Notes: generated from the letters alone by a model not told the origin. Shown: positions 1-5,771, counted from the first letter of the stretch. The stretch: 6,635 bases of DNA from Thermodesulfobacteriota bacterium (GCA_947259475.1 CAMYLW010000274.1:1-6635), one strand, 5' to 3'. A program made the numbers and translations.

Positions 1-42
1 TGTCAGGTGTCAGGGTGTCGGGTGTCAGGTGTCAGGTGTCAG
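1..42. repeat. Heptanucleotide tandem array (GGTGTCA unit)
   Basis: About six copies of a 7-bp unit, TGTCAGG, with one 8-bp spacing error and one substituted copy. The array begins at the window edge, so its full length is unknown. It is non-coding and lies downstream of the HNH gene. The minus strand at 6614-6634 carries a related unit, GCTGTCA, one base different from GGTGTCA. Confidence 0.9.
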
Positions 43-60
43 AAAAAAGAAACATAGAAG

Positions 61-102
61 CTGAAATCTGAATACTGAAACCTGAACAATGAAACCTGAA
101 AC
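61..102. repeat. Heptanucleotide tandem array (CTGAAAC unit)
   Basis: Six consecutive 7-bp copies: CTGAAAT, CTGAATA, CTGAAAC, CTGAACA, ATGAAAC and CTGAAAC. The register is perfect and the copies are diverged. It follows the first array after an 18-bp A-rich gap and shares its period but not its sequence. No gene overlaps it. Confidence 0.9.
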
Positions 103-151
103 CCGCGATCTTTGACATTCTTCCTTCTGAATCTGCTCCGCTTAGTATCCT

Positions 152-466
152 CTACAACTCATCCTCGTCACTGCCAGTGAAACCACTCAAATACTCCTCC
201 CATTCCATGGGTAAGAGGTACTTTTTTTTATTATTGCACTCTTTGCAAACCACCGCCACATTGCCCTTGGTGGTCTTGCCGCCTCGGATAATGGGCACGA
301 TGTGATCCATGGTGAGCTCAGCAGCCGAGAAGTGCCGGCCACAGTAATGACAGATACCACGGCCCAACCGCTGCTTCCACCATCTTGTCTTGCGGAGAGA
401 CCTGGCCTTCTCCCGCTCTCGCCTGATTTCAGCTTCACTGACATCTACTATGAATGGTTCCGGCAT
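152..466 (-). CDS. Small HNH endonuclease
   Basis: Predicted 104-aa metal-dependent nuclease of the HNH family. A zinc-binding pair C39/C42 (CHYC) precedes the core D54-H55 (TMDHIVP). This is followed by RGGKTTKGN with N69, then the second zinc pair C74/C77 in CKECNNKKK with N78. These are the expected HNH positions: the metal-binding His/Asp, the central Asn and the last Asn. The N-terminus (residues 10-35) is a basic helix, probably for DNA contact, and the C-terminus is acidic. Length is normal for a stand-alone small HNH protein. No methylase, phage or homing-intron context is visible, so the target is unknown. The reading frame stays open for about 24 codons upstream of this ATG without an ATG, GTG or TTG, so the native N-terminus is uncertain. 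It is the last of three co-directional minus-strand genes, 110 bp after the Ntn-hydrolase gene. Confidence 0.85.
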   Translation of the reverse strand: MPEPFIVDVSEAEIRREREKARSLRKTRWWKQRLGRGICHYCGRHFSAAELTMDHIVPIIRGGKTTKGNVAVVCKECNNKKKYLLPMEWEEYLSGFTGSDEDEL

Positions 467-576
467 TTCTTCCAGCTCAAACTTAGGATGAGTGTCCAGA
501 CTGCAAAAACCGAGCCGCTCACCCCCTACAAACCGCCCTCAGTCGCAGTCTGTAAGGGGCAAGACCGATTGTAATC

Positions 577-1212
577 TTAACGATGCTCGAGCCTTTTGAA
601 TCCGGCCGGAGTCACCATGCCGAACCTGAAAGGTGGCCCAATCTGCGGATTTGTCTCCGCCTGTTTCTGCAGAAACTCCTTGGCGAACTCGAACAGGTCC
701 ATAAGTTGACTATCTGCCTGACACAGGCGAAATAGCCTTGTCTCTCCAGCCAAGGTTCGCGGCACCGCCACACTATCACCAATTTGTATCTTTTCCAGGG
801 GGAGTTTGCCTGCGTCACTTCCCCAGAGAGCCAGTTGATAGGGCTTTTTCTGTGATCGAAAGGAGTAGCCCCCCACCACAAAGTAAATCCTATCAAGTTC
901 TCCATTTATGACCGTCGTCCCACTACCGTCGCGCAACACTTCCCGGTACTGGTCGGATATGTAAGGTCCAACGGCGCTTTTAATCTCCTCGATTCCTAAC
1001 AATTTACGCTCTTCTGCATATCGTTTGAATCGCATGCTCAGCTCGACGCTGATACCCATCCCACCGCTGACGATAAAGGCATGACTGCCTATGGAAAACA
1101 ACTTATCAACCGTGAAATGATTCTCCTTGCCGGCCTCATCGAAACTGGTGGCCACACTGTCTGTAGCCACCATGATTCCTTCTGAACATATGCCGCTGAG
1201 TATCTGGGTCAT
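577..1212 (-). CDS. Proteasome-like Ntn-hydrolase (putative N-terminal Thr protease)
   Basis: A 211-aa protein with the N-terminal signature of proteasome beta/HslV-type Ntn-hydrolases. Removal of Met1 would expose Thr2 as residue 1. Counted from there, the Asp of VATDSVAT is position 17 and the Lys of VDKLF is position 36, aligning with proteasome Thr1, Asp17 and Lys33. The IVSGGMG segment (residues 47-53) matches the glycine turn before helix H1. The C-terminal GMVTPAGFKRLE resembles the closing beta strands of the family. The secondary active-site residues appear changed: the usual Gly-Ser-Gly near Ser129 reads VAVPRT here, and the Asp166/Ser169 region reads TNPQIG. It is longer than HslV (about 175 aa), and no HslU-like ATPase lies nearby. 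Its sequence does not fit Anbu, which starts TYC. Fold family is fairly sure; proteolytic activity and substrate are inference. A weak RBS and an ATCCGCA repeat lie just upstream. Confidence 0.75.
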   Translation of the reverse strand: MTQILSGICSEGIMVATDSVATSFDEAGKENHFTVDKLFSIGSHAFIVSGGMGISVELSMRFKRYAEERKLLGIEEIKSAVGPYISDQYREVLRDGSGTTVINGELDRIYFVVGGYSFRSQKKPYQLALWGSDAGKLPLEKIQIGDSVAVPRTLAGETRLFRLCQADSQLMDLFEFAKEFLQKQAETNPQIGPPFRFGMVTPAGFKRLEHR

Positions 1213-1217
1213 ATTTG

Positions 1218-1248
1218 ATCCGCAATCCGCAATCCGAAATCTACCCTC
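1218..1248. repeat. Heptad array and 22-nt repeat relic upstream of the Ntn-hydrolase start
   Basis: ATCCGCA occurs twice in register, followed by ATCCGAA, at 1218-1238. Bases 1227-1248 match 6491-6512 in the same orientation with 3 mismatches over 22 nt, so both are pieces of one dispersed repeat. The array begins 6 nt upstream of the Ntn-hydrolase ATG on the minus strand and so occupies the place of its RBS. Confidence 0.7.
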
Positions 1249-1299
1249 TAAAGGGACTGTCCAGGTGTAGGTCGGCAGTATGAATAAATGAGAAGCTTT

Positions 1300-2061
1300 T
1301 CATGCGTGAGTAACGTGATACTGATGCAAGCCTCGCTCGACAAGACGGCGGCGACACTCTTTCTCACCGAACCGACGACAAGCTATGGGCTTGATGTTAT
1401 GGATGGCACAGAAGAATCTCTGTTCACCGAAGTACTGGAACAGAAAAGGACACAACTGCTGGTTATTTACTGCACCTCCAGCCAGATAGGTATTCCAGTA
1501 GTCTGGATACCGGACACCAGCTGGCGGTAGAGGCGGAACACCGCCAATCTGACAGCACACCCCGCACAGTGTGCACCATTGACCTGTGGGAAGCTGGTGT
1601 CTCTTATCATCCAGGGGAATACAAGTGATTGTCTCGGGATCAAACAGCTTCTGAATGTCGAGTCGGATCCGGAGAAAAGCCTCCGACCATTTCTTTAATT
1701 CCTCGGTGAGTCCAGGTTCCAGATCGAACCTCCGTTTATTAATATAAAAGCGCATGCCGTCAACGTCTGCAAAAACCGTTTGTTCCAACATGCCCAGGGG
1801 GAAGTAGGGATCGAGTAAAGCTCGTCTCAATACTGAAGAGTCCGCCTGGAACGACCAGTGGGCAAGCAAGCGGTCAAACCTTCCGTTAACGGGTTGCCGC
1901 ATTTCAGACTGGCAGTCCCTCAACAGCTCTTGCTGTACTTTGGCGAAGTTCTTGAAGAGATCGGTGATATGAAGATTCTTCGTGTCCATGGAAAGTGGCA
2001 TTACACCTTGAGATAGAGTACAGTCCCTGGATTGTATACCACATTTACCTGACAGAATCAT
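1300..2061 (-). CDS. YkgJ-family CxxCxxCC cysteine-cluster protein
   Basis: A 253-aa protein of the YkgJ family (PF03692, putative zinc- or iron-chelating domain). The cluster lies in the C-terminal third: C163-x2-C166-x2-C169-C170 (WCTLCGVCC), then C204 (LCPFL), C218 (FFCAIH), C228 (PIACRRF) and C236 (KEC), numbered from the start chosen here. This Cys-rich arrangement, with CAIHNIKPIACRRF, is typical of the family. The biochemical role of YkgJ proteins is unsettled; metal or Fe-S binding is inferred. Residues 1-140 are a family-variable, mostly helical N-terminal extension. I chose the ATG at 2061 because AGAGGTGAG lies 6 nt upstream. An ATG at 2079 opens the same frame but would overlap that RBS, and ATGs at 2001 or 1989 are also possible. 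The gene is divergent from the binding-protein gene and heads the minus-strand group. Confidence 0.85.
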   Translation of the reverse strand: MILSGKCGIQSRDCTLSQGVMPLSMDTKNLHITDLFKNFAKVQQELLRDCQSEMRQPVNGRFDRLLAHWSFQADSSVLRRALLDPYFPLGMLEQTVFADVDGMRFYINKRRFDLEPGLTEELKKWSEAFLRIRLDIQKLFDPETITCIPLDDKRHQLPTGQWCTLCGVCCQIGGVPPLPPAGVRYPDYWNTYLAGGAVNNQQLCPFLFQYFGEQRFFCAIHNIKPIACRRFGEKECRRRLVERGLHQYHVTHA

Positions 2062-2067
2062 TCCATT

Positions 2068-2076
2068 CTCACCTCT
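2068..2076 (-). promoter_or_regulatory. RBS deciding the YkgJ-like start
   Basis: The minus strand reads AGAGGTGAG, a strong Shine-Dalgarno match, with a 6-nt gap to the ATG at 2061-2059. The upstream in-frame ATG at 2079-2077 adjoins this motif and has no comparable RBS of its own. Confidence 0.65.
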
Positions 2077-2085
2077 CATTTGCTC

Positions 2086-2113
2086 TTGACATGGTGGCCA
2101 AGAACCGGATAAA
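2086..2113 (+). promoter_or_regulatory. Sigma70-like promoter for the binding-protein leader
   Basis: A perfect TTGACA -35 box (2086-2091), a 16-nt spacer and GATAAA (2108-2113, 4 of 6 to TATAAT). Transcription would begin near 2119-2121, exactly where the P1-like helix of the leader begins. This agreement supports both calls, though the -10 is imperfect. Confidence 0.55.
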
Positions 2114-2120
2114 AGTTAAA

Positions 2121-2183
2121 CACATAGAGCCCACTGAAGGATGCGGCTCAATAAAGTTTTGTTATCGAGTTATGCTCTAGGTG
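2121..2183 (+). ncRNA. Candidate structured leader RNA (possible riboswitch aptamer)
   Basis: The 5' leader of the binding-protein gene can fold into a compact domain. The closing helix pairs CACATAGAGC (2121-2130) with GCTCTAGGTG (2174-2183): 9 pairs and one A-G mismatch. Inside it, CTC-A-ATAA (2147-2154) pairs with TTAT-C-GAG (2162-2169) around a 7-nt loop. An alternative hairpin pairs GAGCC (2127-2131) with GGCTC (2145-2149). The domain sits 2 nt before a terminator whose 5' arm it can influence through a competing pairing (2139-2148 with 2186-2193). I do not recognise it as a known riboswitch class. It could also be a short sRNA or a chance fold. Confidence 0.45.
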
Positions 2184-2216
2184 AAAGCCATCCAGACTCG
2201 CGCTGGATGGTTTTTT
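2184..2216 (+). terminator. Intrinsic terminator/attenuator before the binding-protein gene
   Basis: The stem is CCATCCAG (2188-2195) with CTGGATGG (2203-2210), a 7-nt loop, and a run of six T at 2211-2216. AAAG just before the stem can pair with the first T residues. It works only on the plus strand and has no plus-strand gene upstream, so it most likely terminates the leader transcript. It ends 21 nt before the binding-protein ATG and 8 nt before its RBS, a typical attenuator position. AGCCATCC (2186-2193) can instead pair with GGAT-gc-GGCT (2139-2148), which would break the terminator. Confidence 0.75.
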
Positions 2217-2224
2217 AAGTTTGG

Positions 2225-2230
2225 GGAGGT
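2225..2230 (+). promoter_or_regulatory. RBS deciding the binding-protein start
   Basis: GGAGGT within TTGGGGAGGTAAG, 7 nt before the ATG at 2238. This sets the start at MKKRLLL. A GTG at 2181 opens the same frame but lies inside the leader, before the terminator stem, and would place a non-hydrophobic stretch ahead of the signal peptide. Confidence 0.85.
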
Positions 2231-2237
2231 AAGAGAT

Positions 2238-3443
2238 ATGAAGAAACGATTGCTTTTGATCTTGATCGCTGGAATTGTTCTTTGCAGCTTTTCAATCCTG
2301 GTTCCGGATTCGGGTGCAGAAGTGCCCAATGCCATCAGGGTGGGCGCAACCGTCTCTGTATCCGGCAAATTTTCCACTGAGATAGGTCCTTTTCAAAGAC
2401 TCTTTAAGGCCTGGGTTGACGAGGTAAATAGCCAAGGCGGAATCTACCTGAAAAAATACGGTCGAAAACTACCCTTAAAACTGATTACCTATGATGACCG
2501 TAGTGATGCAGCCACAGCCCGGCGCTACTATGAACGGCTAGTAACCGTGGATCGGGTACATTTGCTCTTCGGTCCCTACAGCAGCCCCCTCACCTTTGCT
2601 GCAAGCACAGCATCCGAAAAGCACCAGGTGCCATTCATAGCAATCTGTGCCAATTCCCCCAAGGTCTACAACCGTGGTTTCAAGTGGATCGTCTGCGTCA
2701 TCGATACCGCATCCAGATACACCTATCGCTATTGGGAAATGGTCAAGGCTGAAAAAAAGGTCCGCTCGGTTGGATTCGTAGTAGAAGACACTCTCCATCC
2801 TGTCGGCGTCTATAAAGGTTCGCGACAACTGGCTGAACAGGCAGGACTCAAGGTGCTGGCTGGCGAGGTGCTCCCGGCGGATATCGGCGACTTTACACCG
2901 GTCATCCTGAAACTCAAAAAGCTCAACCCTGATATCGTCTACGTCTCCTCCAACATCCCTTTTGCAGTGGCTTTCATGAAACAGGCCAAGGAGCTAAATT
3001 TAACTCCCCGGGAATTTCATTGCATACATCACAGCGGCGTGTTTCGGCAGCCCCTCGGAGATGCGGCCGACTACGTGGTGGGCCAGTCATACTGGGAGCC
3101 TGGTATGAAATATAGCAAGCCCCAGCGATTCCTGGCCCTGCTCAGGAATGCAAAAATCGATGTGGACGACTATCCCTGGTCTCCGGCTTACATGATGGCC
3201 TTTGAAATCGCGGAGGCGGCTCTCGGTCAGGCGGGCACTTTGGAGCCTGCACCCCTCATGAAGACATTGAAAGATTTGAGGATTACAACCATAGGTGGAC
3301 CCATATGGTTCGCAGAGAACGGCGTTGGCGCAATTAACACATACCCATCTCAAATCCAAAGCGGTACGTACCAAATCATCTGGCCATCTGAGGTGGCAAC
3401 AGGGAAGCATATATATCCCACGCCGGCGTGGGACAAACGATAA
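2238..3443 (+). CDS. HAAT-family ABC transporter periplasmic substrate-binding protein (LivK-like)
   Basis: A 401-aa type I periplasmic binding protein (Peripla_BP_6 class, branched-chain amino acid/amide/urea type). An N-terminal signal peptide has KKR, a hydrophobic core (residues 5-22) and a likely cleavage site after A27 (PDSGA-EV). The Cys at 16 lacks a good lipobox, so secretion is preferred over lipidation. The mature protein shows the family pattern: IRVGATVSVSGKF (33-45), a VNSQGGI segment (63-69), ITYDDRSDAATARR (83-96), LLFGPYSS (109-116) and a late ALGQAGTL segment. The C-terminal QIIWPSEVATGKHIYP is typical of the group. The ligand cannot be read from sequence. It opens the transporter gene group, lies under a leader with an attenuator, and is followed by LivH- and LivM-like permeases. 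A hairpin-rich 230-bp spacer separates it from the permease gene and may give it higher expression. Confidence 0.92.
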   Translation: MKKRLLLILIAGIVLCSFSILVPDSGAEVPNAIRVGATVSVSGKFSTEIGPFQRLFKAWVDEVNSQGGIYLKKYGRKLPLKLITYDDRSDAATARRYYERLVTVDRVHLLFGPYSSPLTFAASTASEKHQVPFIAICANSPKVYNRGFKWIVCVIDTASRYTYRYWEMVKAEKKVRSVGFVVEDTLHPVGVYKGSRQLAEQAGLKVLAGEVLPADIGDFTPVILKLKKLNPDIVYVSSNIPFAVAFMKQAKELNLTPREFHCIHHSGVFRQPLGDAADYVVGQSYWEPGMKYSKPQRFLALLRNAKIDVDDYPWSPAYMMAFEIAEAALGQAGTLEPAPLMKTLKDLRITTIGGPIWFAENGVGAINTYPSQIQSGTYQIIWPSEVATGKHIYPTPAWDKR

Positions 3444-3586
3444 AAAGGCTTAAGGCGTCCAGCAAAATGTAGGGGCGGGGTTTATCCCCGCCCGCTAAAC
3501 ATGAGTGTTCAATGCTATTGAGCTAACGCTTCGCTCGACGAAATCCCCCTTTAGTAAAGGGGGAAGATTTTGATTTGGACCTTTGA
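3444..3586 (+). repeat. Hairpin-rich spacer between binding protein and permease
   Basis: Two strong palindromes lie here. GGGCGGGG (3473-3480) pairs with CCCCGCCC (3486-3493) across TTTAT; it has no T-run. TCCCCCTTT (3544-3552) pairs with AAAGGGGGA (3556-3564) across AGT, followed by an imperfect T-rich stretch, so it could be a weak terminator. The GC palindrome resembles a motif I have met in intergenic DNA of many bacteria. By analogy with REP-type elements between malE and malF, the hairpins may protect the binding-protein mRNA and lower permease expression. That role is inference. Confidence 0.7.
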
Positions 3587-3673
3587 ATTTGTTTCGAAAC
3601 TGGGGACCCGCCCGCAGGGTGGGGAGTCCGAAGGACCAATTTAAGCGGCCTACTCCTTGGTGGCATCTACGCC

Positions 3674-4501
3674 ATGGTTGCTGTGGGCTTGGCCCTTTGT
3701 TTTGGAGTGCTCGGTCTGCTGAACCTGGCCCACGGAGGATTTCTGGTCCTGGCCGCCTTCACCTTTCAGGCCATTCATGAGTTCTGGCCCGCCGGCATGC
3801 TCCCAAGCTTTTTCTTGGTGCCACTTATATTTGCCGGTCTAGGCTGGCTAACCTTTCGCTGCTTCCTTCAGTCCTCCCTCAAACGTTCCTCTGATGCCTT
3901 ATTGATCCCGGCATTGCTCATAACTCTCGGCCTGGCCTTTATACTTGAAGAAGGAACTTTAACTTTATGGGACCACCCCATGGCTGGCTTGGTGAGCCAA
4001 TTCGCCACGATCAGACTGGGGGAAATCTATCTACCCGGCAATAGATTAGTTGTGCTTATCCTCATGCTGGTTATCTCAGCAGCTCTACAGTTATGGCTTA
4101 GTCGCACCGACAGTGGGCGGCGCCTCCGGGCTCTTTCCCAGGAGCCCACTGGGGCCACTTTGGTAGGAATCTCCCAAACTCGAGTCACTGGCGTCGCCTT
4201 CGCTATGGCTACCGCCCTTGCTGCCATGGCAGGCCTTTTTTACGTCACCCTATTTACAGTCAGTCCTCATCTCGGCCTGCCATTAACACTGAAAGCGCTT
4301 TTTATTGTTGTCATAAGTGGAAGTGGATCCCTCACTCGACCACTCGCTGGTGGGCTGGCACTCGGCACTCTGGAAACCATGCTCGCTACACCTTTTGGGG
4401 CCCATTGGGCCAATCTCCTCTCTGTCGGCTTACTGCTTGCTTTCCTTTGCTGGCGACCTCAAGGATTGTTTATTGCCAGAGCGAATACTAGAAATAAATA
4501 A
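3674..4501 (+). CDS. LivH-type ABC transporter permease (N-terminus in doubt)
   Basis: A 275-aa integral membrane permease of the HAAT importer family (LivH/UrtB type). Family marks: the NLAHGGF motif after TM1 (residues 17-23), an EAA-like cytoplasmic loop (SGRRLRALSQEPTGATLVGI, 137-156) that would contact an ATPase, the SGSGSLTRPLAGG turn (215-227) near the usual GGLGS, and the typical end CWRPQGLF. About eight hydrophobic segments are visible. The frame stays open upstream to a stop at 3584-3586 and encodes NLSGLLLGGIYA, which looks like the family's missing N-terminus. There is no ATG, GTG or TTG in that stretch, only an ATT at 3587. The first usual start is this ATG, which loses the beginning of TM1, and its RBS is weak (GGTGG, 10 nt upstream). 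The gene may be start-damaged, use a rare start or carry a sequencing change. Confidence 0.85.
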   Translation: MVAVGLALCFGVLGLLNLAHGGFLVLAAFTFQAIHEFWPAGMLPSFFLVPLIFAGLGWLTFRCFLQSSLKRSSDALLIPALLITLGLAFILEEGTLTLWDHPMAGLVSQFATIRLGEIYLPGNRLVVLILMLVISAALQLWLSRTDSGRRLRALSQEPTGATLVGISQTRVTGVAFAMATALAAMAGLFYVTLFTVSPHLGLPLTLKALFIVVISGSGSLTRPLAGGLALGTLETMLATPFGAHWANLLSVGLLLAFLCWRPQGLFIARANTRNK

Positions 4502-4586
4502 CTATAAAATATTAATATAACAACAAGAAGTTTATATTATTTAAAGTATTCTATGAATTATAATCAGGCCACCATACCTGGATGAG
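4502..4586. other. Very AT-rich spacer between the two permease genes
   Basis: An 85-bp gap of mostly A and T between LivH and LivM genes, which in this family commonly abut or overlap. It holds a perfect TATAAT (4559-4564) without a good -35, so an internal promoter is possible but weakly supported. An AT-only hairpin (4514-4520 with 4532-4538) is also visible. Composition differs sharply from the genes on both sides. Confidence 0.55.
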
Positions 4587-5501
4587 ATGTTGCTGAAATC
4601 GAAAAATAAGCTTACAGAATTGAAACGGCTGGGCCTGGTCTTCATTGCCGTTTCTGGTCTGACCATACTCTTGCTTCTCGTCCCCAGCCTCTGGGGTGAG
4701 TACGCCAGAATTCTTCTTTTCACCATCCTGGTGTATGTAACAATGGCACTGAGCTATGACGTGGTGGGTGGCCTGTTGGGTTATCTCTATTTGGGACATG
4801 GACTGTTCTTCGGCCTGGGCGCTTACACCACAGCATTGTCTCTCAAGCACAGCCAACCGCTTCTTCTCGCCCTCCTGCTAGCGGCATGTCTGATCTTACC
4901 GGCTGCTGCCCTCCTGAGTCTGCCCCTCTTTCGCTTACATGGAGCCGTGTTTGCCTTGGCCACGCTGGGCCTCCTATTGCTGGGCGGCCAGTTGACAAAT
5001 AACCTATCATGGTGGACCGGGGGAGCTGCCGGTCTTTCTCTGCCGCCAAACCATGACCCAATGTTGACCTATTCTCTTGCCTTAATCTTGAGTTTGCTAG
5101 TCGTTGGGGCGCACTGGCTTCTCTGTAGATCGAGATTGGGGCTGAAGCTCAGCTCAATACGGGAAAGCGAAGAAATGGCCGAATCAGTGGGGATAAACTG
5201 CGGTCAAGTAAAAAGGCTGGCATTAATCTTCAGCGCAGTTCCGGCAGCCCTGGCAGGAGGACTGCATGCACGAGAGATATCTTTCGTGATCCCGGCAGAG
5301 GCTTTCGGCCTGGAAAATTCTCTTGCTCCGCTGCTTATGTGTTTGCTCATCAAGCCAGGAACCACCTGGGGTCCTCTATTGGGAGCTCTCATCCTCTCCG
5401 CAGCCCAGGAATTTATCTGGACCACAGTGCCCAGCTTTCGCTTGAGCCTCTACGGTGTCCTGCTAATATTTATAGGAATTCAGAGAGCAAAGCAGTCGTA
5501 A
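4587..5501 (+). CDS. LivM-type ABC transporter permease
   Basis: A 304-aa membrane permease, partner of the LivH-like protein. Family marks: ALSYDVVGGLLGYLYLGHG with FFGLGAY (residues 54-80, the LivM GYxGxxSLGH region), WWTGGAAGLSLP (142-153), the cytoplasmic EAA-like loop IRESEEMAESVGI (181-193) after RSRLG, and KPGTTWGPLLGALIL (246-260). In that last motif the usual Gly-Gly-Leu-Gly is replaced by IKPGT. About eight to ten hydrophobic segments are seen and the length is normal. The RBS is weak (GGATGAG directly before the ATG). No ATPase gene follows; the next gene is on the other strand. The substrate is unknown; the pair should form the translocation pore with LivG/LivF-type ATPases from elsewhere. 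Confidence 0.9.
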   Translation: MLLKSKNKLTELKRLGLVFIAVSGLTILLLLVPSLWGEYARILLFTILVYVTMALSYDVVGGLLGYLYLGHGLFFGLGAYTTALSLKHSQPLLLALLLAACLILPAAALLSLPLFRLHGAVFALATLGLLLLGGQLTNNLSWWTGGAAGLSLPPNHDPMLTYSLALILSLLVVGAHWLLCRSRLGLKLSSIRESEEMAESVGINCGQVKRLALIFSAVPAALAGGLHAREISFVIPAEAFGLENSLAPLLMCLLIKPGTTWGPLLGALILSAAQEFIWTTVPSFRLSLYGVLLIFIGIQRAKQS

Positions 5502-5512
5502 TGCCCCAGCTG

Positions 5513-5611
5513 GCAGCAGTGCTCAGCTCTCATCGAGCTTCGCGTCATGTGGCTTCGCCGTCATTAGGTCAAGACGCTTCGCTGTCATTTGTTGTAATCG
5601 GTAGAGGGCAG
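5513..5611 (+). repeat. 99-nt inverted repeat, left copy
   Basis: Matches the reverse complement of 6512-6610 over 99 nt without gaps and with about 11 mismatches counted by eye. The best block is GTCATTTGTTGTAATCGGTA at 5584-5603. The repeat contains three GTCAT words, each following a CTTCGC-like word. It starts 12 nt after the LivM stop and lies in a 317-bp gene-free gap. With the right copy it brackets the unknown gene at 5819-6277. Confidence 0.9.
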
Positions 5612-5623
5612 CTGGCAGGTTGG

Positions 5624-5663
5624 TTAATTAGAGAAATAGGGAATTGGGGAATTAGAGAATTAG
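5624..5663. repeat. Octanucleotide tandem tract
   Basis: Five in-register 8-bp units: TTAATTAG, AGAAATAG, GGAATTGG, GGAATTAG and AGAATTAG. It follows the left 99-nt repeat directly and is the first of three tandem tracts in this gap. Confidence 0.8.
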
Positions 5664-5712
5664 TCAAAGAGTTAAGTCATTCACAGAATGCCGTTTACTA
5701 ATAACCTAATTA

Positions 5713-5766
5713 ACGACTTCTACGATTTCTACGATTTGAACGACTTCAACGGCTTTAACGAATCGG
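5713..5766. repeat. 9-bp tandem tract
   Basis: Six in-register 9-bp units: ACGACTTCT, ACGATTTCT, ACGATTTGA, ACGACTTCA, ACGGCTTTA and ACGAATCGG, the last diverged. No open gene is supported across it on either strand. Confidence 0.8.
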
Positions 5767-5771
5767 CGATT

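Noticed and set aside
1..102. Possible CRISPR array
   Set aside because: The units are 7 bp with no spacers; no cas genes are present.
2181..2237. Longer binding-protein start at GTG 2181
   Set aside because: It lies before the terminator hairpin and lacks an RBS; the ATG at 2238 has GGAGGT at 7 nt and begins a clean signal peptide.
2250..2300. Lipoprotein signal at the Cys of the binding-protein N-terminus
   Set aside because: The residues before Cys16 (GIVL) do not fit a lipobox, and a normal signal-peptidase site follows at A27.
2177..2377. Minus-strand open frame over the leader and binding-protein start
   Set aside because: It overlaps a well-supported plus-strand gene, has no family match and crosses the terminator stem; it is a shadow frame.
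3583..3780. Plus-strand frame beginning with TTG at 3583 as the missing LivH N-terminus
   Set aside because: It is a different reading frame, and its translation (RNWGPARRVGSP) is not permease-like; the family-like NLSGLLLGGIYA is in the LivH frame itself.
5339..5701. Plus-strand 120-aa frame over the LivM end and the repeat
   Set aside because: It overlaps LivM in another frame and then runs through the 99-nt repeat and an 8-bp tandem tract; no sign of a real protein.
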